From: CAYPZL01 sp964415045
Lineage (GTDB): Bacteria; Planctomycetota; Phycisphaerae; Sedimentisphaerales; Anaerobacaceae
Assembly: GCA_964415045.1 (NCBI GenBank)
Contig: CAYPZL010000106.1
Coordinates: 1-19,446 of the forward strand
Reading direction: 5' to 3'
DNA: 19,446 nt
Of the stretch, positions 1-8,056 are shown piece after piece. Positions within the stretch are counted from its first letter, which is position 1. Each line of letters begins with the position of its first letter. The notes beneath the pieces were generated by a model. That model had not been told where the DNA came from. It was given only the letters and a program-made list of their open reading frames with translations, and did not search any database. The position numbers and the translations under genes were made by a program.

Positions 1-122
1 GTCAATCCTGTTCCCCACGCCCCAGACCAATCGAAAAAGTCAGTCAACTTGAGAAAATAGAAAGCCTGACCCCTTTGGTCCTCTTCGTACCGCACACCTT
101 TACTGCACCCCAGGCGGATCGG
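1..122. other. Window edge, no gene seen
   Basis: This stretch lies just beyond the 3' end of the restriction-modification gene. I see no coding region or clear terminator. It contains the string gcctgacccctttggt at about positions 65-80. From memory, strings of this kind recur in intergenic DNA near small transposase remnants in environmental genomes, but that is recollection and not something the window proves. Confidence 0.3.
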
Positions 123-3100
123 CTATGTGGAAGATGTCTTTCGCAGGTTGTCATAGTGTCGTAGAATGCGATTGTCGGTGCTGTCGCCGGTTGGGATTGC
201 TTCCTGTTCTTTTCGGATGCCGCTGAAGGTTGACAGGATGTACTCGACGTCTTTGCGTTTTATGCCGTAGAGGAGGAAGAAGGCTGCGTCGAGTTCGGCT
301 TCCAACTCGCGACGCTCTGTCAGGTCCCATCGGTGCACGAGCGGCTTGAAGTTCGTTGCCTCTGCGAGCGGCTTCATATCGTTACTCGTACACGTGAGCT
401 TCAAGACCCGTTCGCTTATCCACGTCTTCAGTTTCTCGCGTGTGTTCCAGGGGCATGGCTGCTCATAGAACTCCGGTTCATACATGGGAAACTGCTCGAC
501 AAGGTAGAAGTTCAGATTCACGTTTCCTATCTTCTGCCGTGCAACGTAGTCGAGGACGAAAGCGTTCAAGTTCGCGAGAAAACAACATTGAAGTCGTGCG
601 TCTTCAATGCTGAAGCGAATTATGGGTGCAGAGTTGACGACTCCAAAACATGGGATGAATGCTGCTATCATAGTGCGGTGATTTGTTGGGCTTGTGACGT
701 TCTTGTACGCCAGCAACGCGGGTGGAATCCGGCCAAGCGTATTAGTGATTACTTCTTGATCGACCCACCAGCGCGGCGTGATGCTGAATTCAGGATTCTG
801 ATGTGCAACGAGAGTGGTCGGATCGGGTTGCGCCTGTCTGAACCAGTTATTCTCTGTCATAACGACGCTTGCGGCCCGGTGGTCGTACATCTGGACCATC
901 TTTGCCTCGTACAAGGGCAGCATGACTTTCTTGCGCTTCTTCCAGGCCGCGCCATCCCGCTTGAATCCTTCCTTCCGAAGCTCCGCTGCTGTCCTGAACA
1001 ACTCAGCATCATTGGTTTGGTCGAACATACGGACAAACTTGATCCCCCACGGGCTGGCACCCTCCTTACGTGTTCTATCCACGAGGACGCGAACACGCCG
1101 ATAGACAGCTTTGGTGATTTCAGCGTCGCGTTTTGTCCGGAATATAGGACACGTGAGCGTGTTTGGGTTCAGTCGCTTGAAATCGTCGCTGGAAAGGGAT
1201 ACTTGACGCTCTTTCTCTTGGAGGTCTGACATCCGATGGGCGAAGAAGACGAAGCGTGCGGTTTTCGATCTCTTTTTTGCACCCCCGAACAGGAGAACAC
1301 AGAGTTTCAATGAACGATGAACGTCGGGGAAGATTGGCGCTTTGTTCTCGAAATCGTATAGACCCACGAGCGATTGTGACGCGACAAGTTCTCCAAAGAA
1401 ATCCTTGGTTGTCTTGTCTGTTGCGATGCCGGAAGGCACGAGCAGGCCGACCCTTCCCTCCGGAGCCACAATCGTTTTGGCGAGTTCGGCAAAGACGGCG
1501 TAGGTGTTTATGTCACCCTTGCCGCAAAGCGGATAGCGCCCGCTGGTGCGGACATGGTTTGACGTCAACTCAGCCGACGTTTTCGCTTGAAGGTATCGCT
1601 CGTGGATTTCAGGACTCTTCTTCGTTAGTTCAGCAATCAGTTTCCGACGCGTCGCGGCGCTCACGGCTGCGGCGATCTCCGGGACCACCGAATCAAAGAA
1701 CTCTCTCTCCTGGAGCTTGATTCGCTCCCACGGGGGGTTTCCTATGACGCAATCGAAACCACGACGCTCGCGCGAGAATATGTCGGGGAAGGTTTGCGTC
1801 CAGTCCATAGCCAGAGGATCGACGTCTTTGTCTGTAACGAGACTGTTTCCACAGACGATGTTCTTCGACAGGTCCGCCAAGGTCTTGCCCCTCTGGGCCG
1901 AACGTAGCCATAGCGCCAGTTGGGTGATTTCTACGGCTTCCGGCGAAAGATCGACGCCGTACAAGTTATCGTGCAGAATGAAATCCGGGATTCGGTCTCG
2001 TAGCGTATCCGCTGCTTTGGAATCGACGTGGTCCAAGGCGTCTACGAGGTCGAGATAGTATTCTTCAAGGGTGTCGTACGCCTGTATCAGGAACGCGCCG
2101 CTGCCACAGGCGGGGTCAACAACCTTGATGTCGCGAAGAGACTCAACTGCCTCCTCCACGTACTTCTTGACGCTTCCATTGGGCGCGATTGGTTCGCCAG
2201 ACGTAAGGTTGACTTTGTGCTTTGCAGCGACATTGTCTATCCTCTCACCGGCAAGGCAGGCAACCGTATGGTGGGTTATGAAGCTGGTGAACTCAGGTGG
2301 AGTATAGTAAATGCCGCCTCGTTTGCGTTCGGCCGATTTCTTCATCTTCGGCGTGATCTCTTCACTCAACTTCGATTCGAACAGCGCGCCCAACTTGATC
2401 CCCTCAATGTCGTGTATTGATTTCTCGAAGAGATGGCCGAGAACATCGACATTCACCGTAAAGCGGAAATCGTAGTCACCAATACTTTTGAAGAAGTTTG
2501 TCCATTCGTCATCGAGTTGAAGTTCATCGACGTCATCGTCTTTCTTGAAGAGGCCTCCGTTATAATGTGGGATTCCCTCTTTTGGATTTCCCTCGTCGAT
2601 ACTCCGGAAGAGGTTGAGGAAGTTTTGCCAACGCGGATTGGTCACGCGATGAAACGGCGGCAAATGCTTCCATGCTCTCTCCAGGGATTTGCTCGGCAAG
2701 AGATTCCGGTCTTCGCAAAAAGCAACGAATATAATACGGTCAACGAGCTTTTGCGCTATATGGATCGCGCTATCGAGAGACCTATCGTGCGGAGGGCCGG
2801 ATAGGTGTTTAATAAGACAAACCCGATTGCGATGATACGAATCATATAGTTCATCACCGACTTCTCGCTGTCGGTTATCGCAGGCGCGCAGCAGTTCATC
2901 GGCTCTTGGTGGTTGTTCGAGCCCCGATGGCAGTAGACCGCCCCGTTCAAACAGACAATAAAACTGCAAGAAAACGTCGTGCTTTCTAAGGTCTTGCAGA
3001 GTGAACAACTCGTACACGCGCTTGGGGTGGTCTTTGTGATATAGCCGAAAGCTCACACAGTTGCACACAATTCCCCAAGGGCATTGGGGAACCTCATTGA

Positions 3101-3569
3101 GATAGTCCCAGCACTGATCCACTGCTGTACGTCCGCCGGACTTGTCTCGGTCTACGTTGACCTTTGGGCCTTTCAGTTCGATCAGCGCTCGTGGGGTAGC
3201 TCTCTTCCGTGTCTCGAAGATGCCTATTGCCGCGTCGGCAACCTGCCCGTCAACACGGAATTTCGGTTGGACGTTCCACTGCTTCTGCCCCTCAGAGAAA
3301 AACGTATAACCCAGCGCGTCACCGAATACTTCTGTCAGAAACTCTGCCTCGATATTGCTCTCTTTGCGGCTCTCCAAATCGCCTTTGGATTCGAGGTCGG
3401 CCCACCTTATCAGGATCTCGTGCGCTTTGCGTTGCTTGTCATCTTCGAGACGGGAGTCCCTTGACCTGTCTCGGAGATAGGTTGGTATGAAGAGAGGCCT
3501 TTTTCGTCGATCCTCTCCGTACCGAGCGCCGTCCATGCGTGTAAAGAGATAGTCTTGTTTCGCGCTCAT
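123..3569 (-). CDS. Type IIG-like restriction-modification protein (Eco57I-type N6-adenine methylase)
   Basis: A single polypeptide of 1148 aa that probably both methylates adenine in DNA and cuts unmodified DNA. The N-terminal third carries a plausible PD-(D/E)XK nuclease core (VADAAIG, then ALIELKGPK). The middle has the Eco57I-class methylase motifs: GGIYYTPPEF, the SAM-binding motif I VVDPACGSGAFL, the acidic NLYGVDLSPEAVEITQLALW, and catalytic motif IV CVIGNPPWE. The rest would hold target recognition. The frame stays open up to a TTG at 3842, but I chose the ATG at 3569 (MSAKQDYLF): a good promoter at 3721-3748 lies inside the longer reading, and relatives as I recall them begin this way. 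An ATG at 3611 is the alternative. Base composition is near 47% GC in a sampled line (2401-2460) against 68% in groEL1 (11941-12000), which suggests transfer. No specificity subunit, helicase or other BREX/DISARM gene is beside it. Confidence 0.87.
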   Translation of the reverse strand: MSAKQDYLFTRMDGARYGEDRRKRPLFIPTYLRDRSRDSRLEDDKQRKAHEILIRWADLESKGDLESRKESNIEAEFLTEVFGDALGYTFFSEGQKQWNVQPKFRVDGQVADAAIGIFETRKRATPRALIELKGPKVNVDRDKSGGRTAVDQCWDYLNEVPQCPWGIVCNCVSFRLYHKDHPKRVYELFTLQDLRKHDVFLQFYCLFERGGLLPSGLEQPPRADELLRACDNRQREVGDELYDSYHRNRVCLIKHLSGPPHDRSLDSAIHIAQKLVDRIIFVAFCEDRNLLPSKSLERAWKHLPPFHRVTNPRWQNFLNLFRSIDEGNPKEGIPHYNGGLFKKDDDVDELQLDDEWTNFFKSIGDYDFRFTVNVDVLGHLFEKSIHDIEGIKLGALFESKLSEEITPKMKKSAERKRGGIYYTPPEFTSFITHHTVACLAGERIDNVAAKHKVNLTSGEPIAPNGSVKKYVEEAVESLRDIKVVDPACGSGAFLIQAYDTLEEYYLDLVDALDHVDSKAADTLRDRIPDFILHDNLYGVDLSPEAVEITQLALWLRSAQRGKTLADLSKNIVCGNSLVTDKDVDPLAMDWTQTFPDIFSRERRGFDCVIGNPPWERIKLQEREFFDSVVPEIAAAVSAATRRKLIAELTKKSPEIHERYLQAKTSAELTSNHVRTSGRYPLCGKGDINTYAVFAELAKTIVAPEGRVGLLVPSGIATDKTTKDFFGELVASQSLVGLYDFENKAPIFPDVHRSLKLCVLLFGGAKKRSKTARFVFFAHRMSDLQEKERQVSLSSDDFKRLNPNTLTCPIFRTKRDAEITKAVYRRVRVLVDRTRKEGASPWGIKFVRMFDQTNDAELFRTAAELRKEGFKRDGAAWKKRKKVMLPLYEAKMVQMYDHRAASVVMTENNWFRQAQPDPTTLVAHQNPEFSITPRWWVDQEVITNTLGRIPPALLAYKNVTSPTNHRTMIAAFIPCFGVVNSAPIIRFSIEDARLQCCFLANLNAFVLDYVARQKIGNVNLNFYLVEQFPMYEPEFYEQPCPWNTREKLKTWISERVLKLTCTSNDMKPLAEATNFKPLVHRWDLTERRELEAELDAAFFLLYGIKRKDVEYILSTFSGIRKEQEAIPTGDSTDNRILRHYDNLRKTSST

Positions 3570-3720
3570 TCTCAGATTTTCGCCTTCATATCTGTCGGAA
3601 GGAGTAAGCATCCTGCCTGTTGCATATCGTCCATGTCGCTTGGATAGTGCCTCTCTCTTCGCATCCAGGTTCTTCCGGGCAAGGCCTTCCCTCCCAAGGG
3701 GAAGCCAGTTTACCAGAGTA

Positions 3721-3748
3721 ATGATAGCCCGGACAAAGCCCCTGTCAA
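3721..3748 (-). promoter_or_regulatory. Sigma70-type promoter of the restriction-modification gene
   Basis: On the minus strand TTGACA (3748-3743) is followed after 16 bases by TATCAT (3726-3721), a perfect -35 and a five-of-six -10. Transcription would start near 3714, giving a leader of about 145 bases to the ATG at 3569. This argues against the longer open reading that begins at 3842. Confidence 0.5.
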
Positions 3749-3870
3749 GCCACCAGAGGCCATTTCCTTCCTTCCCATAACGAGTAGGATACCGCCCCGA
3801 AACGGGGTCCCAGGACCCCTCTGAGGAAACCAAGGGAATCAAAACCCCGCGAAACTCTGGAAAATCTGAG

Positions 3871-3912
3871 GAAATCTGGGGACAGCATACGTATTTCTCT
3901 GAAATCTGGGGA
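3871..3912. repeat. 12-bp direct repeat with 30-bp spacing
   Basis: GAAATCTGGGGA occurs at 3871-3882 and again at 3901-3912, exactly 30 bases apart. A looser copy (gaaactctgg) starts at 3851. Between the copies is acagcatacgtatttctct. Strings such as this resemble, from memory, the flanks of REP-associated or IS200-like transposase remnants; no transposase is present here. Confidence 0.5.
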
Positions 3913-4257
3913 AGGAAATGATCCTCAGCCCCGCCCTGTGGCCGAATACGGATCCCTCGCCTTGGTCCAGAGGTTCAATTCGCCTGGCGGCGACACTTCA
4001 ACTCGTCCTCCATCTCTCCGCTTCGCCTGGGGGCGCGGTGGCTCTGTGTGGAGCAACGGGCCGTGCGGCCGGTGCTCGGCTTGGAGCGTCTCACGGTGTC
4101 GCACCATCTGAGTCTCCCGCACATACACCAGCAATCATAGCACGGTCGGTCGCGTCAATCAAGCATACTGTCCGAAAAATCCTACTACAATGTGAACAAA
4201 CCTCGTCTTCTCGCCAGAATCACGTAAAGGCTGGGCCCACAAAGATTTACAATCCGC

Positions 4258-4273
4258 ATGGGCGAAAGCCCAT
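4258..4273. repeat. Hairpin with GAAA tetraloop
   Basis: ATGGGC-GAAA-GCCCAT gives a six-base-pair stem with a GNRA loop on the plus strand. It lies 74 bases beyond the stop of the minus-strand propeller gene, so it could help end that transcript, but no T-run follows in that direction. A dispersed repeat unit is equally possible. Confidence 0.35.
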
Positions 4274-4346
4274 CCTGCCAGGTTTGAATTGATTTCTGCG
4301 GCCTCTGCCGTTTGAAATCCGTGAGCCGGTACGCGTGGGTTAACCG

Positions 4347-5432
4347 CTATGGGCCCGTTTCCGGAGTGGGAGGTTCGATGATTTCGGGGGTTTCGAGGGT
4401 GGCGGCGTAGATGTCCCAGTTGCCGTCGCGGTTGTCTTGCCAGACGATGGTCGCGCGGGCTTGGGCGGCGTCGACGTAGACCGAGGGGTTCATCTGGTCG
4501 GACATTTTTCGGTCGGTGACGACGATCTCCTGGCGCGTGATGCGGTTGTAAGCGCGGATGTCCCAGGTCCCGTTGCTGAAATCCTGCCAGACGACGAAGT
4601 GGCCGTGGATTCTGGGGCAGGCGGTCTGGCCGGAATGGCTGATCTCCTCGGGATTGAACGGATCGAACAGGTTGTCGAGCAGGACCCGGCCGACGTCGTC
4701 GGTGCTGCGTCCGACGATCCAGCCGCCGGAGATGCAGGGCATCTCGTACTCGCCGAGGGCCATGGTCGTGTAGAAGGTGTGCGGCTGGCACGGGTCGGAG
4801 ATGTCGGCCCCCCAGACGCACGGCTCGTCGGCGTCCGGCTTCTTCTGGTTCCACACCACCAGCTCGCCCGAGATACAGGGGAAGAGCTCGTTGACGCCGA
4901 TGCCCGTAGAGACGTAGATAACCTCGGGGTCGTCGGCGCCGGTGAGATACGCGCCGAGGATGTCCCAGTCGGACTCTCCGAAGAACATGTGCTGCCAGAC
5001 GACCACGCTACCGGAGACGCTGGGCAGGCGCTCGTCGTCCGCCGTAGCGGACACGATGTACTTATGTATGTACGCGCGGTTGGAGAGATCGGCGGCGTGG
5101 ATATCCCAGTCGAGGCCCGGCTGGTATTCGTGCTGCCAGACCACGTCGTTGCCGTCGATCATGGGATACGCGTCGGTGCCGGGAACGTCGGTGATCTGAA
5201 AATCGCGCAGCACGCCTTCGTCGGAGATGTCGGCGCCCCGGATGTCCCAGTCGTCATAGCGGCTGTTGTAGAACTGCCAGACCACCGTGCCGCCCGAGAC
5301 GGTGGGATACTCCTCGTCGTCGCCGGTCGTGGCGACGGGAAAGACGGTCATCTGCGCGACGGCCCCGGAGGCTGCCAGAATCAGACACAGACCCGCCGCC
5401 ACGAACGATTTGCCGGATAGTTCGCTTCGCAT
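4347..5432 (-). CDS. Secreted TolB-like beta-propeller repeat protein
   Basis: A 361-aa exported protein built of about seven repeats. The first 26 residues form a Sec signal peptide (MRSELSGKSF, hydrophobic core, then AVA before Gln). Each repeat follows the pattern P-x-(V/I)-S-G-x-x-V-V-W-Q followed some 15 residues later by W-D-I-x-(G/A)-A. This is the blade signature of the TolB/WD40-like propellers common in planctomycete secreted proteins. The fifth repeat (GEYEMPCISGGWIVG) lacks the WDI half. The tail is Pro/Glu-rich (EIIEPPTPETGP). I chose the ATG at 5432 because AAGGAGAG lies six bases upstream; the frame stays open for 90 more codons, but they have no signal peptide and no ribosome-binding site. 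Partner and substrate are unknown; binding or scaffolding outside the cytoplasm is the likely role. Confidence 0.82.
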   Translation of the reverse strand: MRSELSGKSFVAAGLCLILAASGAVAQMTVFPVATTGDDEEYPTVSGGTVVWQFYNSRYDDWDIRGADISDEGVLRDFQITDVPGTDAYPMIDGNDVVWQHEYQPGLDWDIHAADLSNRAYIHKYIVSATADDERLPSVSGSVVVWQHMFFGESDWDILGAYLTGADDPEVIYVSTGIGVNELFPCISGELVVWNQKKPDADEPCVWGADISDPCQPHTFYTTMALGEYEMPCISGGWIVGRSTDDVGRVLLDNLFDPFNPEEISHSGQTACPRIHGHFVVWQDFSNGTWDIRAYNRITRQEIVVTDRKMSDQMNPSVYVDAAQARATIVWQDNRDGNWDIYAATLETPEIIEPPTPETGP

Positions 5433-5552
5433 CGCACTCTCCTTGCATCTTCTCGCAAAACCCCTACCATAGAAAACGCACCTCGTGCACCGCACTCCCG
5501 CATCAAAGACCGCCGGACCCCGCCGCCCGGCAGGACGTGCTCCACTGGCTTG

Positions 5553-5561
5553 AGTATACCA
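5553..5561 (-). promoter_or_regulatory. Extended -10 element upstream of the propeller gene
   Basis: The minus strand reads TGGTATACT, a TGn-TATACT extended -10 with a five-of-six hexamer. Transcription would begin near 5546, leaving a leader of about 114 bases before the ATG at 5432. No good -35 is visible, as is usual for extended -10 promoters. Confidence 0.35.
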
Positions 5562-5650
5562 CAGGCGACGGGAAAAGGGAACCCCCGAGCCATGTCTCCA
5601 GGCCGGGCCCGTCAGGAATTCGATTTCCGCACAGAAAATGCAGCACGTCG

Positions 5651-5666
5651 GGGCGAATGTTCGCCC
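5651..5666. repeat. Perfect inverted repeat upstream of the 88-aa gene
   Basis: GGGCGAA-TG-TTCGCCC is a perfect 7+7 inverted repeat 73 bases before the start at 5740. It sits in the divergent region between two genes and could be an operator or an RNA hairpin in the leader of the plus-strand gene. No regulator gene is next to it. Confidence 0.4.
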
Positions 5667-5739
5667 GGCTCGTGCGTCTATACGTGTGAAAGGACGGCTC
5701 AACAGTCAGGCGGCGCCAGGAAAAGAGAAGGAGTGAAAG

Positions 5740-6006
5740 ATGGCCAATGCCCACGTCAAGAACCTCAAGATCGGGGATGCGATTCGAGTCAAACGCGGGC
5801 TAATGACGGCGATCTCGCTCGTGTACGCCGGTATGCCCAACGAGAACGTGTTTTCGCTCGTGGTGAGCACCACGGCAGGCCACATGGGCATGGGCTACAA
5901 CCTGTACTTCCCCGCTTCGCAACGGCAGCTTGAGGTCGGCGGTACCTCCGTCAGCGTGGACAGCGTCTCGCCAACGAGCATCCAACTGGCGCTGCACCGG
6001 TGGTAG
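5740..6006 (+). CDS. Small protein of unknown function (88 aa)
   Basis: I do not recognise the family. The start is well supported: GAAGGAG sits 6 bases before the ATG. The protein has no signal peptide and no membrane segment. It begins MANAHVKNLKIGDAIRVKRG, continues with a Gly/Met/Tyr-rich middle (TAGHMGMGYNLYF) and ends in alternating hydrophobic and polar residues (VGGTSVSVDSVSPTSIQLAL). That pattern suggests a small all-beta fold, perhaps an SH3-like barrel, but this is inference. It is divergent from the propeller gene and convergent with the metallophosphoesterase gene, whose stop is 33 bases away, so it appears to be a single-gene unit. A perfect inverted repeat lies upstream. Confidence 0.7.
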   Translation: MANAHVKNLKIGDAIRVKRGLMTAISLVYAGMPNENVFSLVVSTTAGHMGMGYNLYFPASQRQLEVGGTSVSVDSVSPTSIQLALHRW

Positions 6007-6039
6007 AACGGTGCCTCTTGCCAGCGCTGCGGTCGTGCG

Positions 6040-6930
6040 TTAGCGAAGGGTAAAGACGGTGATTTCGGGTCGGGCGTTGAGTCGCGCCCTGCCGACGCGT
6101 CCCAGGCCGCGGTTGACGTAGAGCTTGGCGCCGTCCACGTCGTACATGCCCGCATGGTACCGCCGCGTCCGGGCTCTCAGTGACGGTCGCGCCGTCGCCG
6201 GCTTTCGACTCCCGTGGGTGTGCCCGCTCATCACCGCCTGCGCCCGGTATGGGCCCAGGTGCTCGGCGCCGCGCGGGTTGTGGATCAGCGCGATGGCGGT
6301 TTCGTCGGCCGGCACGTCGGCGAAGGCTTTTGTCGGCCGGAAGTCATCCATCCACAGATCGCCCAATCCGACGAACCAGAGCGGCTGGCCCTCGACGTCC
6401 ACGAGGGCCGACTCGTTCCGCAGAACCGTGATGCCGCCGGAAGACATGCCCCCCGTGAGCCGGCGCAAGAGCGAGGCCCGCTGGCGAGGAGACTGCCGTC
6501 GCAGGCCGTAATCGTGATTGCCCAGGCACGCGTACGTGCCGAGCCGGCTCTCGATCCGCCCCAGCAGCGCCACGACTTTTTCCCGGTACCGGCCCTGGAA
6601 ATCGTACGTGATGTAATCCCCCGTCAGCACAACGAGATCCACGTCGAGGCGATTGACCCGCTCGATACAGCGACGCAGGTACGCGCTGCTGACCGTGCTG
6701 CTACAGTGAAGATCGCTGATGTGGGCGATCCGCGTCCCGCGCAAGCGCCGCGGCAGGCGCCGCAGGTGCAAATCGACGTCGCTGACCTCGATCCATTCGG
6801 GCCCGATCCCGCGGGCGTCGACCGCCCAGCGCGTGCAGAAACCCAGCGTTCCCAGCGCAGCGCCCTTGAAATGGTGCCGTCGCCGGGTTCCCCCCCTGCG
6901 AACTGACGTTTGCTCTGTATCTGAAACCAT
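6040..6930 (-). CDS. YaeI/YkuE-like metallophosphoesterase
   Basis: A calcineurin-like phosphoesterase of about 296 aa with all the metal-binding motifs in order: HISDLH, VLTGDY, CLGNHDYG, LIHNP and SGHTHG, ending in the family-typical LYVNRGLGRVG segment. Known members of this group (YkuE, YaeI) are membrane-associated or exported and act on phosphodiester or pyrophosphate substrates such as lipid A precursors; the substrate here cannot be told. The N-terminus has TRRRHHFKGAALGTLGF, which resembles a twin-arginine export signal, though it is not a perfect match. The start is uncertain: the ATG at 6930 (MVSDTEQ) keeps the signal near the N-terminus, while the frame is open to 7041. Neither has a strong ribosome-binding site. 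It lies 141 bases after the PilM-like gene on the same strand and may be read with it. Confidence 0.83.
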   Translation of the reverse strand: MVSDTEQTSVRRGGTRRRHHFKGAALGTLGFCTRWAVDARGIGPEWIEVSDVDLHLRRLPRRLRGTRIAHISDLHCSSTVSSAYLRRCIERVNRLDVDLVVLTGDYITYDFQGRYREKVVALLGRIESRLGTYACLGNHDYGLRRQSPRQRASLLRRLTGGMSSGGITVLRNESALVDVEGQPLWFVGLGDLWMDDFRPTKAFADVPADETAIALIHNPRGAEHLGPYRAQAVMSGHTHGSRKPATARPSLRARTRRYHAGMYDVDGAKLYVNRGLGRVGRARLNARPEITVFTLR

Positions 6931-7071
6931 GGTCCGGGATCTTGTCCGCCTAATGATACTGCGCCTCATACGGTTGAGACAAGGGAGAAGTTCAAAAGCG
7001 TCTCCGGGCATCGACCGTGATGTGCACTCCGGATGCCGCATGAGCGAAGGGTAAGAGAAATGAAACGGGTG

Positions 7072-8022
7072 TTACAACTGGCCGGAACACAAGCTCAGGC
7101 CGAAAGCGAGGGCCCACCCTTCTTCCTGGCTTGTCTTGGCCAGATCAGTGCGCCGCTCCGGTCTCATCTCCACAGACTCCAGGCAGTCTCCCATTTGCGC
7201 TCGCGTCTCAAGCTGCCTGGCGAGAGATCGACATATTTCCTTGTCGAGTACCTCCCCGGCCAGGAAGATCACCCGTTCCGGTCGCACGTCATTGTAGAGC
7301 ACCCTCAATTCCCCTCGTGCCGCAGCCAGCGCCTCGCCCAGGCGGTGTACCGCCGACTCATCGTAGAGCTGTCTGGCGCCCATCCGGACCGAACGGGCAA
7401 AAAGAGGGTTCTTGTTGCGCGCAATCGCCAGGTTGGTGCGTTCCCGCTGAATGTCCACGAGCATGACCACCGCATCGAGCTCATCCCGGCGGCGGCTGAA
7501 AAACGTGGCGCAGCAGGTGGCCAGGGCCAGCGGCCACATGCCGATGGCCTTGATCCGCAGACCGGCGTGCTCGTAAATCGCCAGGTGCCGGTCGACCACG
7601 GCGCGCTCGGTTGCGAACACCATGAGATGATCCTGTTCGGTCGGAACGTATTTGATCGTGACGTCTTTGCGAACGCGGCTGAACGGAATCTTGGACTTGA
7701 TCTTGGCGAAGATGGCGTCTTCGATGGTGCCGTCGGAGGCCCGGGGGCAGCCAATGTGGTCGATGAATACATCGCTCGCCGGCAGAGCCGCAATGACGTC
7801 TTTCCCGGAAAAACCGCTGTGACGCCGGGCCTGGCCCATCGCGCTGATCGCCCACCGTTGCCATTGCGGAGTACCGGGCGCAACGTCGAGTGGACGAGGC
7901 AGCCGACGACCCTCAAGCAGGACCGTGCCCTGCGAGCGACGGGCCAACTGCGCCATGGTCAGGGTCTCATGGCTCAAATCGACCCCGATCAGACATCTCT
8001 TCCTTTTCCCGATCCCTACCAT
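7072..8022 (-). CDS. PilM-like actin-fold ATPase
   Basis: A 316-aa protein of the PilM/FtsA-like fold, which in type IV pilus and type II secretion systems sits on the cytoplasmic face of the inner membrane and binds PilN. The first nucleotide-binding strand is visible as CLIGVDLSHETLTMAQL, followed by KDVIAALPASDVFI, a PilM-typical segment. The second phosphate loop is AVVMLVDIQRERTNLAI, and the adenosine region is RVIFLAGEVL. No membrane segment is seen. The ATG at 8022 has GGAG eight bases upstream. It begins 34 bases after the stop of the STAS gene on the same strand, so the two are probably co-transcribed. No pilN, pilO or pilQ gene follows, which is unlike the classic pilMNOPQ operon, but lone PilM-like genes are familiar in planctomycetes. 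Family assignment is fairly sure, function less so. Confidence 0.75.
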   Translation of the reverse strand: MVGIGKRKRCLIGVDLSHETLTMAQLARRSQGTVLLEGRRLPRPLDVAPGTPQWQRWAISAMGQARRHSGFSGKDVIAALPASDVFIDHIGCPRASDGTIEDAIFAKIKSKIPFSRVRKDVTIKYVPTEQDHLMVFATERAVVDRHLAIYEHAGLRIKAIGMWPLALATCCATFFSRRRDELDAVVMLVDIQRERTNLAIARNKNPLFARSVRMGARQLYDESAVHRLGEALAAARGELRVLYNDVRPERVIFLAGEVLDKEICRSLARQLETRAQMGDCLESVEMRPERRTDLAKTSQEEGWALAFGLSLCSGQL

Positions 8023-8056
8023 GCGAGATTCTCCGACGCCGGCCCGCAGGCGACGT

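Larger units (their letters stand above)
3843..4346. other. Noncoding interval between the restriction gene and the propeller gene
   Basis: About 500 bases without a convincing gene. The short open frames here have low-complexity, Arg/Pro/His-rich translations and no ribosome-binding site. It holds a direct repeat (3871-3912) and a GAAA-capped hairpin (4258-4273). It could be the scar of the event that brought in the restriction gene. Confidence 0.5.

Noticed and set aside
3965..3995. A ggttcaattc string that resembles a tRNA T-loop
   Set aside because: The flanking five bases do not pair and no acceptor or anticodon stem is present.
4437..5420. A 327-codon plus-strand frame opposite the propeller gene
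   Set aside because: Its Val/Asp/Gly-rich repeats are the mirror of the WDI blade repeats on the minus strand.
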